Assembly: GCF_030811855.1 (NCBI RefSeq)
Contig: NZ_JAUSRN010000009.1
Span: 62,001-126,000 of the forward strand
Direction: 5' to 3'
Source of the DNA: Variovorax paradoxus
Lineage (GTDB): Bacteria; Pseudomonadota; Gammaproteobacteria; Burkholderiales; Burkholderiaceae_C
Length of the DNA: 64,000 nucleotides
The notes below the pieces were generated by a model. It saw only the letters and a program-made list of their open reading frames with translations. It had not been told where the DNA came from and did no database searches. Positions 30,656-38,528 of this stretch are shown here, piece after piece. Numbering within the stretch: position 1 is the first letter of the stretch; each line of letters begins with the position of its first letter. Both the position numbers and the translations under genes were made by a program.

Positions 30656-31924
30656 ATGCAAAGCTTGATACCCAAGATCGAGTCGCAGCTTGCGTCGCTG
30701 CCCGTGCCCATCGCGCTGGAATTGCCTGATGGCCGAAGAGTGGCCAAGCCGGGGTCGCGCGTGACCCTGGCGTTCAGCGATTGGTCCGCACTGGCCAAGC
30801 TGGCGGCGCGGCAGGTGGGGGCCATTGGCGAGGCTTACGTGGAAGGCAAGGTGCAGATCGAGGGCGCCATGCGGGACCTGATCGATGCCACGGTCGGCAT
30901 GCTGCCCGGCAACCCTGCCGAGACCGACACCGCCTGGTGGACCCGCCTGATGCGGCTGGCCAAGTCCCGCGGCTCCCATTCACTGAACAAGGATGCGGAG
31001 CAGATCCAGTTCCACTACGACGTTTCCGACGATTTCTATGCGCTCTGGCTCGATCCGCGCCGGGTCTATTCGTGCGCGTACTTTCGTACGCCCGAACTGA
31101 GCCTGGCAGAGGCTCAGGAAGCCAAGCTCGATCACATCTGCCGCAAGCTGATGCTGCAGCCCGGCGAGCGGTTCCTGGACATCGGCTCCGGTTGGGGTGG
31201 CCTGCTGCTATGGGCGGCGGAGCACTACGGCGTCGACGCCACCGGCATTACCCTGTCGAAGAACCAGCACGCGCACGTGCAGCGCCTGATCGAGGAAAAA
31301 GGCCTGCAGGGCCGCGTGCGTGTGGAGCTGCGCGACTACCGCGAGCTCTCCGCCGACGCGCCTTTCGACAAGATCTCATCCGTAGGCATGTTCGAGCATG
31401 TGGGCTCGGCCTACATGCCCACCTACTTCCGCAAGATCCATTCGCTCCTGAAACCCGGCGGCCTGGTGCTGAACCACGGCATCACCTCGGGCCAGCTCGA
31501 CTACCGGCAGCTGGGCGCGGGCATGGGCGATTTCATCGAGAAATACATCTTCCCGGGCGGCGAACTGCTGCACGTGACGCACGTGCTGCGCGAAACCGCC
31601 GCCGCGGGCCTGGAAATGGTCGACACCGAAAGCCTGCGTCCGCACTACGCGCGCACGCTGTGGGCGTGGTCTGATTCGCTCGAGGCGCAGCTGGGCAAGG
31701 CACGCGAGGTGCTGGAGAGCGCGGGCGGCCGACAAGGCGAAAACGCGGAGCGCATCCTGCGCGCCTACCGCCTTTATCTGGCGGGCTCCGCAATGAGCTT
31801 CGAGCAAGGCTGGATCTCACTGCACCAGATGCTTTCCACCCGGCCCGACGGCAGGGTCGAGCATGGTGTTTTGCGCGGTTCGCAATCGGTGTACCCTTTT
31901 GCCCGTGACTACATCTACAAGTGA
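30656..31924 (+). CDS. cfa: Cyclopropane-fatty-acyl-phospholipid synthase
   Basis: 422 residues. It transfers a methylene group from SAM to the double bond of unsaturated phospholipid acyl chains in the inner membrane. An N-terminal lipid-binding region (1-120) is followed by FHYDVSDDFYALWLDP, then the SAM motif FLDIGSGWGGLLLWAAEHYG, GITLSKNQ and the C-terminal WISLHQMLSTRP. The Cys in YSCAYF is the conserved active-site region residue. The gene is divergent from the aryl-CoA operon and probably has its own promoter in the 116-base gap. DUF1840 follows 12 bases downstream. Confidence 0.93.
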   Translation: MQSLIPKIESQLASLPVPIALELPDGRRVAKPGSRVTLAFSDWSALAKLAARQVGAIGEAYVEGKVQIEGAMRDLIDATVGMLPGNPAETDTAWWTRLMRLAKSRGSHSLNKDAEQIQFHYDVSDDFYALWLDPRRVYSCAYFRTPELSLAEAQEAKLDHICRKLMLQPGERFLDIGSGWGGLLLWAAEHYGVDATGITLSKNQHAHVQRLIEEKGLQGRVRVELRDYRELSADAPFDKISSVGMFEHVGSAYMPTYFRKIHSLLKPGGLVLNHGITSGQLDYRQLGAGMGDFIEKYIFPGGELLHVTHVLRETAAAGLEMVDTESLRPHYARTLWAWSDSLEAQLGKAREVLESAGGRQGENAERILRAYRLYLAGSAMSFEQGWISLHQMLSTRPDGRVEHGVLRGSQSVYPFARDYIYK

Positions 31925-31936
31925 GTGAAAACAATC

Positions 31937-32260
31937 ATGCTGTACCGATTCCAGTCCCGCGCTTCCCCTGATTTCGTGATGCTCGAGGTGCACGCGCGCC
32001 AGCTGTTCGACATCATCGGCAAGGACATTGCGCCCAAAGGCATCGTCACCGTCGAGCAGATTCCGGGCGCCATTGCGGCGCTCGAATCCGCGCTGGCACG
32101 CGAAGCCAGCAATCCCCACAATAACGACGACTACGCCGTCGAAGGCCACGCCGCCGATGCCGAGAAGCAGCACGTGGGACTGCACCAGCGCGCAGCCCCT
32201 CTGCTTCACATGCTGAGGGATTCGCTGGCCGAGAAAAAAGACGTCACCTGGAAGACCTGA
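31937..32260 (+). CDS. DUF1840 family protein
   Basis: 107 residues. MLYRFQSRASPDFVMLEVHA opens it, followed by DIIGKDIAPKGIVTVEQIP and the C-terminal VGLHQRAAPLLHML, which together match DUF1840. These are small soluble proteins of beta-proteobacteria with no known function. The start at 31937 was chosen because MLYRF is the family start; a GTG at 31925 would add four residues. The gene is close behind cfa and convergent with a Bug gene. Confidence 0.8.
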   Translation: MLYRFQSRASPDFVMLEVHARQLFDIIGKDIAPKGIVTVEQIPGAIAALESALAREASNPHNNDDYAVEGHAADAEKQHVGLHQRAAPLLHMLRDSLAEKKDVTWKT

Positions 32261-32291
32261 CGGGACTCCGGCAACGCATTACTTCCTCAGG

Positions 32292-33305
32292 TCAATCGAC
32301 CTTTGCGCCGGAGTCCTTCACCACCTTCGCCCACTTCACGTGCTCGCTGGCAATCAGCTTGGTGAATTCGGCCGGTGTATTGCCGCTCGGAATCGCACCC
32401 TGGGCCAGCATCTTTTCCTTGATGGCAGGGGTGGCCAGCGACTTGGCCACTTCCTGCTGGATCCGGTTCACGATGTCGGGTGAGGTGCCGGCGGGCGCCA
32501 GCAGGCCGAACCACGAACTGGCCTCGTAGCCCTTGAGCGCCGGGCCGCCGGCTTCTTCCACGGTGGGCAGATCCGGCAGCGCCGGCGAGCGCTGGGCGCT
32601 GGTCACGGCCAGGGGCGTGAGTTTGCCGCCCTTGATCTGCGCCATCGACGAGGGCAGGTTGTCGAACATCACGTCGGCATTGCCGCCCACCATGTCGAGC
32701 AGCGCCGGCCCGGAACCCTTGTACGGAATGTGCGCCATGAAGGTGCCGGTCATGCTCTTGAAGAGCTCGCCCGCCAGATGAATCGAGGTGCCGCTGCCGC
32801 TCGACGCCATGTTGAGCTTGCCCGGGTTGGCCTTGGCGTACTTGATGAAATCCTGCACGTTGCGGATGTTCAATGCCTTGGCCTTGTCGGCGTTCATTTC
32901 CATCACGTTCGGCACGGCCGCCACCAGCGTGATCGGCACGAAGTCCTTGATCGGGTCGAACGGCAGCTTGGGATAGAGCGCCCGGTTGATGCCGTGCGTG
33001 CCGACCGTGCCCATCAGCAGCGTGTAGCCATCATTGGGCGCGCGCGCCACGATCTCGGCGCCCACGTTGCCGCCCGCGCCCGCGCGGTTGTCGACGATGA
33101 ACTGCTGGCCGAAGGCCTTCGACAGCTCGGGCGCAATCGCGCGCGCCAGGATGTCGGTGGTGCCGCCCGCCGCAAACGGCACGACGATGCGCACCGGCTT
33201 GTTCGGCCAGGTGCTCTGGGCCCAGGAGGGCAATGCTGCCAGTGCGATGGCCGCGGAAGCCGCAAGCGCAGCCCGGCGATTCATTTTGAAAATTGAAGAA
33301 GTCAT
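32292..33305 (-). CDS. Bug family tripartite tricarboxylate transporter substrate-binding protein
   Basis: 337 residues with a signal peptide (cleavage likely after SWAQ). The Bug/TctC pattern is plain: [40 protein letters not shown] (as [12 protein letters not shown]), [15 protein letters not shown] and [13 protein letters not shown]. It binds a small carboxylate or aromatic acid in the periplasm. No TctA/TctB membrane genes lie nearby, so it is an orphan, as is usual in this family. Starts at 33305 and 33284 are both possible. Confidence 0.9.
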   Translation of the reverse strand: MTSSIFKMNRRAALAASAAIALAALPSWAQSTWPNKPVRIVVPFAAGGTTDILARAIAPELSKAFGQQFIVDNRAGAGGNVGAEIVARAPNDGYTLLMGTVGTHGINRALYPKLPFDPIKDFVPITLVAAVPNVMEMNADKAKALNIRNVQDFIKYAKANPGKLNMASSGSGTSIHLAGELFKSMTGTFMAHIPYKGSGPALLDMVGGNADVMFDNLPSSMAQIKGGKLTPLAVTSAQRSPALPDLPTVEEAGGPALKGYEASSWFGLLAPAGTSPDIVNRIQQEVAKSLATPAIKEKMLAQGAIPSGNTPAEFTKLIASEHVKWAKVVKDSGAKVD

Positions 33306-33368
33306 GCGGCTGTTTGTACAGGCGAACGACGGCCGGCGCCGCCGGTAAAACCCCGGTGATGCGCCGGC

Positions 33369-34295
33369 CTATGCCACCTGCATCCGCTCGGCGAAGCGTT
33401 CGCTGCGAAAGCGCTCCAGCACAAAGTCGATGAAGACTCGCGTCTTGGCGGGCAGCAGCTTCTTGCTGGGGTAGTAGAGCCAGACCGCACCCGCGTCGAA
33501 ATGCCACTCGGGCAGCAGGCGCACCAGTTCGCCGCCGCGAAGGCCGCGCTCGACGAAAGGCATCGGCAGCATGGCCACGCCCAGCCCCATCAGCGCGGCA
33601 TGCGCAATGGCTTCGGGGTCGTTGAAAATCGCGCGCGGGCGGGGCAGTTCCACCGTGGTCTGGTCGCCGCTCGCATGCTGCAAGGTCCAACTGCGCAGCC
33701 GCCCCGTGGGCGAGGAGCGGCGCAGCAGCGCGTCGAACCGCACCAGCTCCGCGGGATGCGCCGGCAGCGTTCGGCCCGACAGATAAGCCGGTGCGGCCAC
33801 CGCCACTACATGGATGCGCGACAGCTCTCGCGCCACCACGCCTGGCGACAGCTCGATGCCGCCGCCAATGGCCGCGTCGAAGCCTTCGCCCACCAGATCG
33901 ACCTGCTGGTTGTCGAAGTGCCAGTCGGGCAGGATCGACGGGTAGCGCGCCAGGAAGTCGCCCATCATCGGCAGCACGTGCTCGCGCCCGAACGCCTGGC
34001 CCATGCTCACCTTGAGCGTGCCGGCAGGCTGCCCGTCGTTCTTCGAAACATCGGCCACCGCATCTTGCAAGGTAGCCAGCGCGCCGCCGATCTGGCCCAG
34101 GAAGCGCTCGCCGCTTTCGGTGAGCGTGAGGCGGCGCGTGCTGCGCTGGAACAGCCGCACGCCCAGCCGGGCTTCCAGCCGCGCGACGTTCTTGCTGACC
34201 GCGGCAGGCGTGAGCCCGAGCCGCCGGGCCGCGGCCGAGAAGCTGCCGCTTTCCGCGCTCTGGACGAAGGACTCGAGGTGATTGAGCGGTTCCAT
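33369..34295 (-). CDS. LysR family transcriptional regulator
   Basis: 308 residues. LESFVQSAESGSFSAAARRL and LTPAAVSKNVARLEARLGVR form the winged HTH, seen in two parts, followed by a type-2 periplasmic-binding effector domain (about 90-300). It is divergent from an SDR gene, which is probably its target, with 113 bases between the two start codons. A perfect inverted repeat TTCAACC-ATT-GGTTGAA lies just upstream of its own start. No Cys pair like that of OxyR. Confidence 0.9.
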   Translation of the reverse strand: MEPLNHLESFVQSAESGSFSAAARRLGLTPAAVSKNVARLEARLGVRLFQRSTRRLTLTESGERFLGQIGGALATLQDAVADVSKNDGQPAGTLKVSMGQAFGREHVLPMMGDFLARYPSILPDWHFDNQQVDLVGEGFDAAIGGGIELSPGVVARELSRIHVVAVAAPAYLSGRTLPAHPAELVRFDALLRRSSPTGRLRSWTLQHASGDQTTVELPRPRAIFNDPEAIAHAALMGLGVAMLPMPFVERGLRGGELVRLLPEWHFDAGAVWLYYPSKKLLPAKTRVFIDFVLERFRSERFAERMQVA

Positions 34296-34306
34296 GGAGC
34301 TCTATT

Positions 34307-34323
34307 TTCAACCATTGGTTGAA
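34307..34323. promoter_or_regulatory. Inverted repeat, probable LysR binding site
   Basis: TTCAACC-ATT-GGTTGAA, a perfect 7-bp inverted repeat 12 bases upstream of the LysR start and 86 bases before the SDR start. A CCAATTGG palindrome follows at about 34335-34342. Such a site in a divergent LysR promoter usually serves autoregulation and target activation. Confidence 0.5.
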
Positions 34324-34408
34324 TTTGATTGCGCCAATTGGTGGCTACCGAATAGGTAATGGACTCACGACACTGAAGGCCTTCCCCTCACATCTCAAGG
34401 AAAAAATC

Positions 34409-35170
34409 ATGGCTATCAGCAAAACAGCGTCCCCTGTCCTTACTGGCAAAGTCGCTTTCGTCACCGGCGGTTCGCGCGGCATCGGCGCCGCCATCGTTCG
34501 GCGTCTGGCCGAAGACGGCGCCGCCGTCGCCTTCAGCTACGCGAGTTCGAGCGCGCCGGCCGACGAACTGGCGCGCAGCATCGAGGCCGAAGGCGGCCGC
34601 ACCCTGGCGCTGAAGATCGACAGCGCCGACGCCGCCGCGCTCACCGCCGGCATCGACGAAGCCGCACGCAAGCTCGGCCGCATCGACGTGCTCGTCAACA
34701 ACGCTGGCGTGTTCCTGCCCGGCACCCTGGAAGATTTCTCGCTCGAGGATTTCGACCGCACGCTGGACATCAACGTGCGCGCCGTGTTCGTGGCCGCCAA
34801 GGCAGCCGCGCGGCACATGGGCGAAGGCGGCCGCATCATCAACATCGGCAGCACCAACGCCGAGCGCATGCCCTGGCCCGGCGGCAGCGCCTATGCCATG
34901 AGCAAGTCGGCGCTGAAGGGACTGGTGCAGGGCCTCGCGCGCGACCTCGGCCCGCGCGGCATCACGGTCAACAACGTGCAGCCCGGCCCGGTCAACACCG
35001 ACATGAACCCGGTCGACGGCCCGAACGCCGCCGCCATGCACGGCCTGATGGCGCTGGCCCGCCATGCACGCCCCGAAGAAATCGCCGGCATGGTGGCCTA
35101 CCTGGCCAGCCCCGAAGCGGCCTTCGTCACCGGCGCCGGCCTCAACATCGACGGCGGCTTCGCAGCCTGA
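34409..35170 (+). CDS. SDR family oxidoreductase (3-oxoacyl-ACP reductase-like)
   Basis: 253 residues. Motifs: TGGSRGIGAAIVRRL near residue 19, NNAGVFLPG, catalytic Ser in NIGSTN and YAMSK for Tyr-x3-Lys, with VTGAGLNIDGGFAA at the C-terminus. The start at 34409 follows an AAGGAAAA site. It resembles FabG-type and quinone or aldehyde-reducing SDRs often found divergent from LysR regulators. The gene is monocistronic; a MarR gene on the other strand follows ten bases on. Substrate not predictable. Confidence 0.88.
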   Translation: MAISKTASPVLTGKVAFVTGGSRGIGAAIVRRLAEDGAAVAFSYASSSAPADELARSIEAEGGRTLALKIDSADAAALTAGIDEAARKLGRIDVLVNNAGVFLPGTLEDFSLEDFDRTLDINVRAVFVAAKAAARHMGEGGRIINIGSTNAERMPWPGGSAYAMSKSALKGLVQGLARDLGPRGITVNNVQPGPVNTDMNPVDGPNAAAMHGLMALARHARPEEIAGMVAYLASPEAAFVTGAGLNIDGGFAA

Positions 35171-35179
35171 CCAGGCGCC

Positions 35180-35602
35180 TCAGTCGGCGCGCTGGACGGC
35201 GGCAATGAGCTTGTCCAGGGTGGCGTCGAGGCGGGCCAGCTCGTCGGCGTTCACGCCCTCGAACAGCACGGCCTCGCGCTGCCGGCCCAGCGCGCCGACG
35301 ATCTCATGCAGCGCCTTGCCGGCCGCCGTGAGGTAGAGCCGGCCGCGGCGCCGGTCGGCGGGATCGTCATGACGCTGCACGCGCCCGTGGCGCCCGAGGC
35401 CGGCCAGCGCGCGGCTCACCGCCATCTTGTCGAGGCCGGTGAAGTCGGCGATCTGCGTCGCATTGAGTCCGGGCTTGCCACCCAGCACCACCATCACGCG
35501 CCATTCGTTCAGCGTGAGATGGTGTTCGCGGCCGACCTTTTCATGGAAGGGCCGGGCCGTGAGATTGACCACCCGCACCAGCTTGAAGAACAGCGGGTCC
35601 AT
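35180..35602 (-). CDS. MarR family transcriptional regulator
   Basis: 140 residues. LTLNEWRVMVVLGGKPGLNA and TQIADFTGLDKMAVSRALAGL form the winged helix domain, followed by a wing with RHDDPADRRRGRLYLT, that is the MarR pattern DxRxxxLxLT slightly changed. It follows the E1 beta gene with 13 bases between them and probably controls the E1 operon or answers its substrate. A longer frame reaching 35830 overlaps E1 beta and was rejected; the ATG at 35602 gives the family length. Confidence 0.85.
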   Translation of the reverse strand: MDPLFFKLVRVVNLTARPFHEKVGREHHLTLNEWRVMVVLGGKPGLNATQIADFTGLDKMAVSRALAGLGRHGRVQRHDDPADRRRGRLYLTAAGKALHEIVGALGRQREAVLFEGVNADELARLDATLDKLIAAVQRAD

Positions 35603-35615
35603 GGCGCACGGCGGC

Positions 35616-36587
35616 TCAGCCCAGCATTTTTCTCGCAGCGGCCGCGATGGCTTCGGCACCGATGCGCGACTCTGCCTCGAGCACCGGCGCATAGCCGACC
35701 GGAATGCGCGGTGCGCCAAGCCGCGCCACGCGGCACCCCGTGGCCTCCGCGGCGCTAGCCGCAATCTCGGCGCCGAAGCCCGCCACCTGCACCGCCTCGT
35801 GCACCACCAGAAGCCGCCGCGTGCGCGCACACGATGCGAGCACCGTTTCGCGGTCCCAGGGCCAGAGCGTGCGCAGATCGATCAGGTCGACCGCAATGCC
35901 TTCGGCCGCGAGCGTGTCGCAGGCCGCGGCGCACGCCTGCATCTGCTTGCTCCAGCTCACGAGCGTGAGTGCGTCGCCCTCGCGCACGCGCCGCGCCTTG
36001 CCGAGCGGAACGGCCATGTCCTCGTTCACTTCGCCGCGGAGGCCCCAGAGCGTCTTGTGCTCGATGTAGACCACCGGATCGCCGCATTGCAGCGCCGCGC
36101 GCAAGAGGCTGTAGTTGTCCTGCGGCGTCGAAGGGCTCACCACCACCACGCCCGGCAGGTGCGCAAACCAGGCTTCGAGCGACTGCGAATGCTGCGCGGC
36201 CGAGGCATCCCAGATGCCGCCCGGCATGCGCGCCACCAGCGGCACGCGGCCCTGCCCGCCGAACATGAAGCGGTTCTTGGCGGCCTGGTTCACCAGCTCG
36301 TCCATGCCGCAGAGCGCGAAGTCGACCACGCGCATTTCCACCACGGGCCGCAGGCCCGCGAGCGCCATGCCCACCCCCGCGCCCATGATCGCGGCCTCGC
36401 TGATCGGCGTGTCGATCACGCGCTCGGCGCCAAAGGTCTGCTGCAGCCCCTTGTACTGGCCGAAGATGCCGCCACGGCCCACGTCCTCACCGATCACCAC
36501 CACGCGCGGATCGGCCTCCATCTCGCGCTTGATGGCGAGCACGGCGGCTTCGGAATAGCTGAGTTCTTTCGTCATCATCAGTGCCAT
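35616..36587 (-). CDS. TPP-dependent 2-oxoacid/acetoin dehydrogenase E1, beta subunit
   Basis: 323 residues from ATG at 36587, or 320 from 36578, where ATG directly overlaps the E1 alpha TGA. Transketolase central and C-terminal domains: VVVIGEDVGRGGIFGQYKGL, RVIDTPISEAAIMGAGVGMA, ARMPGGIWDASAAQHSQSLE and LRTLWPWDRETV. It pairs with E1 alpha to form an alpha2beta2 decarboxylase. Sequence style is close to acetoin dehydrogenase (AcoB) but other 2-oxoacids are possible. No E2 or E3 gene is in the window. Confidence 0.88.
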   Translation of the reverse strand: MALMMTKELSYSEAAVLAIKREMEADPRVVVIGEDVGRGGIFGQYKGLQQTFGAERVIDTPISEAAIMGAGVGMALAGLRPVVEMRVVDFALCGMDELVNQAAKNRFMFGGQGRVPLVARMPGGIWDASAAQHSQSLEAWFAHLPGVVVVSPSTPQDNYSLLRAALQCGDPVVYIEHKTLWGLRGEVNEDMAVPLGKARRVREGDALTLVSWSKQMQACAAACDTLAAEGIAVDLIDLRTLWPWDRETVLASCARTRRLLVVHEAVQVAGFGAEIAASAAEATGCRVARLGAPRIPVGYAPVLEAESRIGAEAIAAAARKMLG

Positions 36588-37603
36588 TGGCCCGCGCCGG
36601 TGGTCTGCACGTCGGTGAAGGCGTCGCCGGGCTCGGGCCAGGGCGCCGCGTCGGCCACGGCCAGCGCGGTATCGACTTCATCGCGCGCCGCGTTCTCGAT
36701 CGCATCGAGCGTGGCCGCGCTCGCGCCCTGCGAAAGCAGATGCCCGCGCGCCTGCGCGATCGGATCGGTTTCGAGCGCGGCAGCCAGTTCGGCCGGATCG
36801 CGGTAAGCCGCGACGTCGACCGACACATGCCCCTTCACGCGGTAGGTCAGCGCGTGCAACAGGCGCGGCCCGCCGCCGCCGCGCACCTCGGCGACCAGCC
36901 TGGCCGCGGTTTCGTGCACCGCGAACACGTCGTTGCCGTCGACCTGCGTGGCCGCGATGCCCATCGAGGCGGCGCGTGCCGAGGCGCCTTCGCCCGCCGT
37001 CATCGGGCCGCTCGCGGTGGTGGCGCTCCAGCGGTTGTCCTCGCAGACGAAGAGCACGGGCAGGTCGTACACGCGCGCCCAGTTCAGCGCCTCGAGAAAG
37101 GGGCCGCGGTTGATCGCGCCGTCGCCGAAGAAGCAAACGGTGATGTCGCCATTTTTCTTGAGCAGCTTCTGCGCGTGCGCCGCGCCCACGGCAATCGGCA
37201 GGCCGGCAGCCACCACGCCGTTTGCGCCCAGCATGCCGACGGAAAAGTCGGCGATGTGCATCGAGCCGCCCTTGCCGCCGTTGAAACCGGTGGCCTTGCC
37301 GAACAGCTCACACATCATGCGTGTCAGGTCCGCGCCCTTGGCCAGCGTATGGCCGTGGCCGCGGTGCGTGGAGGTGAGGTAGTCGCTCGTTCGCAGATGG
37401 GCGCACACGCCGGCAGGCACGGCCTCCTGCCCGGTGGAAAGGTGCAGCGGCCCGCGCACCTTCGCGGAGCCGGCGGCCTGCTGGCCATAGGCGCTCACGC
37501 CGCCCTGGCTCGCCGCTTCCGCGGCATTCTCGAAGGCGCGGATGCGCACCATGGTGCGGTACAGCGCCTGGCCGGCGCCGCTTGGTGAAATGCTCGAACC
37601 CAT
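36578..37603 (-). CDS. TPP-dependent 2-oxoacid/acetoin dehydrogenase E1, alpha subunit
   Basis: 341 residues. The thiamine-diphosphate motif runs from VCFFGDGAINRGPFLEALN to VLFVCEDN, near residues 155-192, with Asp and Asn for Mg. THRGHGHTLAKGAD and the Gly-rich FNGGKGGSMHIAD are the usual acetoin/pyruvate E1 alpha segments. A GGAGAC site precedes the ATG. The first 40 residues contain an unusual AYGQQAAGSAKVRGPLHLST stretch. First gene of the E1 alpha-E1 beta-MarR unit; the IS remnant lies directly upstream, so its promoter may have been changed by that insertion. Confidence 0.9.
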   Translation of the reverse strand: MGSSISPSGAGQALYRTMVRIRAFENAAEAASQGGVSAYGQQAAGSAKVRGPLHLSTGQEAVPAGVCAHLRTSDYLTSTHRGHGHTLAKGADLTRMMCELFGKATGFNGGKGGSMHIADFSVGMLGANGVVAAGLPIAVGAAHAQKLLKKNGDITVCFFGDGAINRGPFLEALNWARVYDLPVLFVCEDNRWSATTASGPMTAGEGASARAASMGIAATQVDGNDVFAVHETAARLVAEVRGGGGPRLLHALTYRVKGHVSVDVAAYRDPAELAAALETDPIAQARGHLLSQGASAATLDAIENAARDEVDTALAVADAAPWPEPGDAFTDVQTTGAGQWH

Positions 37604-37699
37604 CTTGTCTCCAACGCCTTTGAAACCGGCGGTTCTGGCAAAAATCGTATCAAACGAGACGGAAATCCGGCACGGGGCTTACCCGCCGACTCGGCTTTA

Positions 37700-38015
37700 A
37701 GGTCCAAGATCACCAGGTCCATGCGCAGCAGAGCACTGGCGATCCGCCCGGTCTTGCCCTGGGCCTTCTCCTGCTCCAGCGCATTAACCAGATCGACCGT
37801 CGAGTAAAACCGCACGCGCTTGCCTTGGCGCACGATGCCCGACACCCCAGGGCCGTGGCCAGATGGGTCTTGCCTGGGCCCGGTCCGTCGACTTGGCCCG
37901 TAGCAGATGCTCGACCAGCCAGCGCGAGGCCTCTAGACCCTTGGCCGCTCTTGCTCGTGTAAATCGCACCAGGCACTGGCCATGCCGTTCAGGCGCAATG
38001 CCTTGACGCATCTTG
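37700..38015 (-). pseudogene. istB: Remnant of an IS21-family IstB ATPase gene
   Basis: Pieces of IstB appear in order but in different frames on the minus strand. ALRLNGMASAWCDLHEQ runs into a TAG stop; the next frame continues as KGLEASRWLVEHLLRAK-TDRA. The central third is then missing, and the Walker A piece GPGKTHLATALG follows. After another frame change come VRQGKRVRFYSTVDLVNALE and EKAQGKTGRIASALLRMDLV. Thus the copy has at least two frameshifts and an internal deletion, and it stops before the C-terminus. No istA or IS21 ends were found. Confidence 0.8.
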
Positions 38016-38076
38016 TCGCCTTTTCAGTTCGGGCGGCGACGATCCGAGTGGTTCGGTTCTTGCTGTATTCTCACAA

Positions 38077-38319
38077 TTGAACACAAATAAGCCAAAAATG
38101 TCACAGATACCAAGAAGGATGAGTGAGGTGTCCATTGACCGATCGTCGCCCAACGGCGTGTGGGGCGTCTACCTCTCCGACGACGGCGGCGCCACCTGGT
38201 CGCGCTTCAACGACGACGCTCACCAGTTCGGCGGCATCGGCGTGATGGCGGCCGACCAGAACGTCTATGGCCGGATCTACGTCAGCGGCACCGGCCGCGG
38301 CGTGTTGTACAGCTACTGA
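38077..38319 (+). pseudogene. C-terminal stub of a GH74/BNR-repeat-like secreted protein
   Basis: 80 codons. The last 59 residues (from about 38143) read SSPNGVWGVYLSDDGGATW, then a DDAHQFGGIGVMAADQ part and YGRIYVSGTGRGVLYSY. This is the last propeller blade and end of xyloglucanase (GH74)-like proteins. The first 22 residues are unrelated and the rest of such a gene (over 600 residues) is missing, so this is a truncated remnant next to the IS21 scar. Confidence 0.65.
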
Positions 38320-38347
38320 GCCCCGTCGCTTCATCCCCGCATCGCTC

Positions 38348-38479
38348 ATGCGCGAGACAACTGCGATGAGCACCTTGCCCGATGCGCCGGCACGCCGCGG
38401 CTTCGTGCGCGCCGTGGCAGGTTCCGGACTGGCTGCCGTGGCCGCTCCCCCAAGCCAACGCATCGAGGAAAGCTGGTAG
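38348..38479 (+). pseudogene. N-terminal stub of a Tat-exported protein
   Basis: 43 codons from the ATG at 38348 (or 37 from 38366). APARRGFVRAVAGSGLAAVAAP is a good twin-arginine signal peptide (R-R-x-F-hydrophobic), but the frame ends after 15 more residues. The remaining gene is missing. It is probably the start of a secreted polysaccharide-active protein cut off by the same events that left the GH74 stub. Confidence 0.5.
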
Positions 38480-38528
38480 CCCATGCCGAGCCCCGCGACT
38501 TTTCCGCGTATTGACTAAGAAGGTTCCG

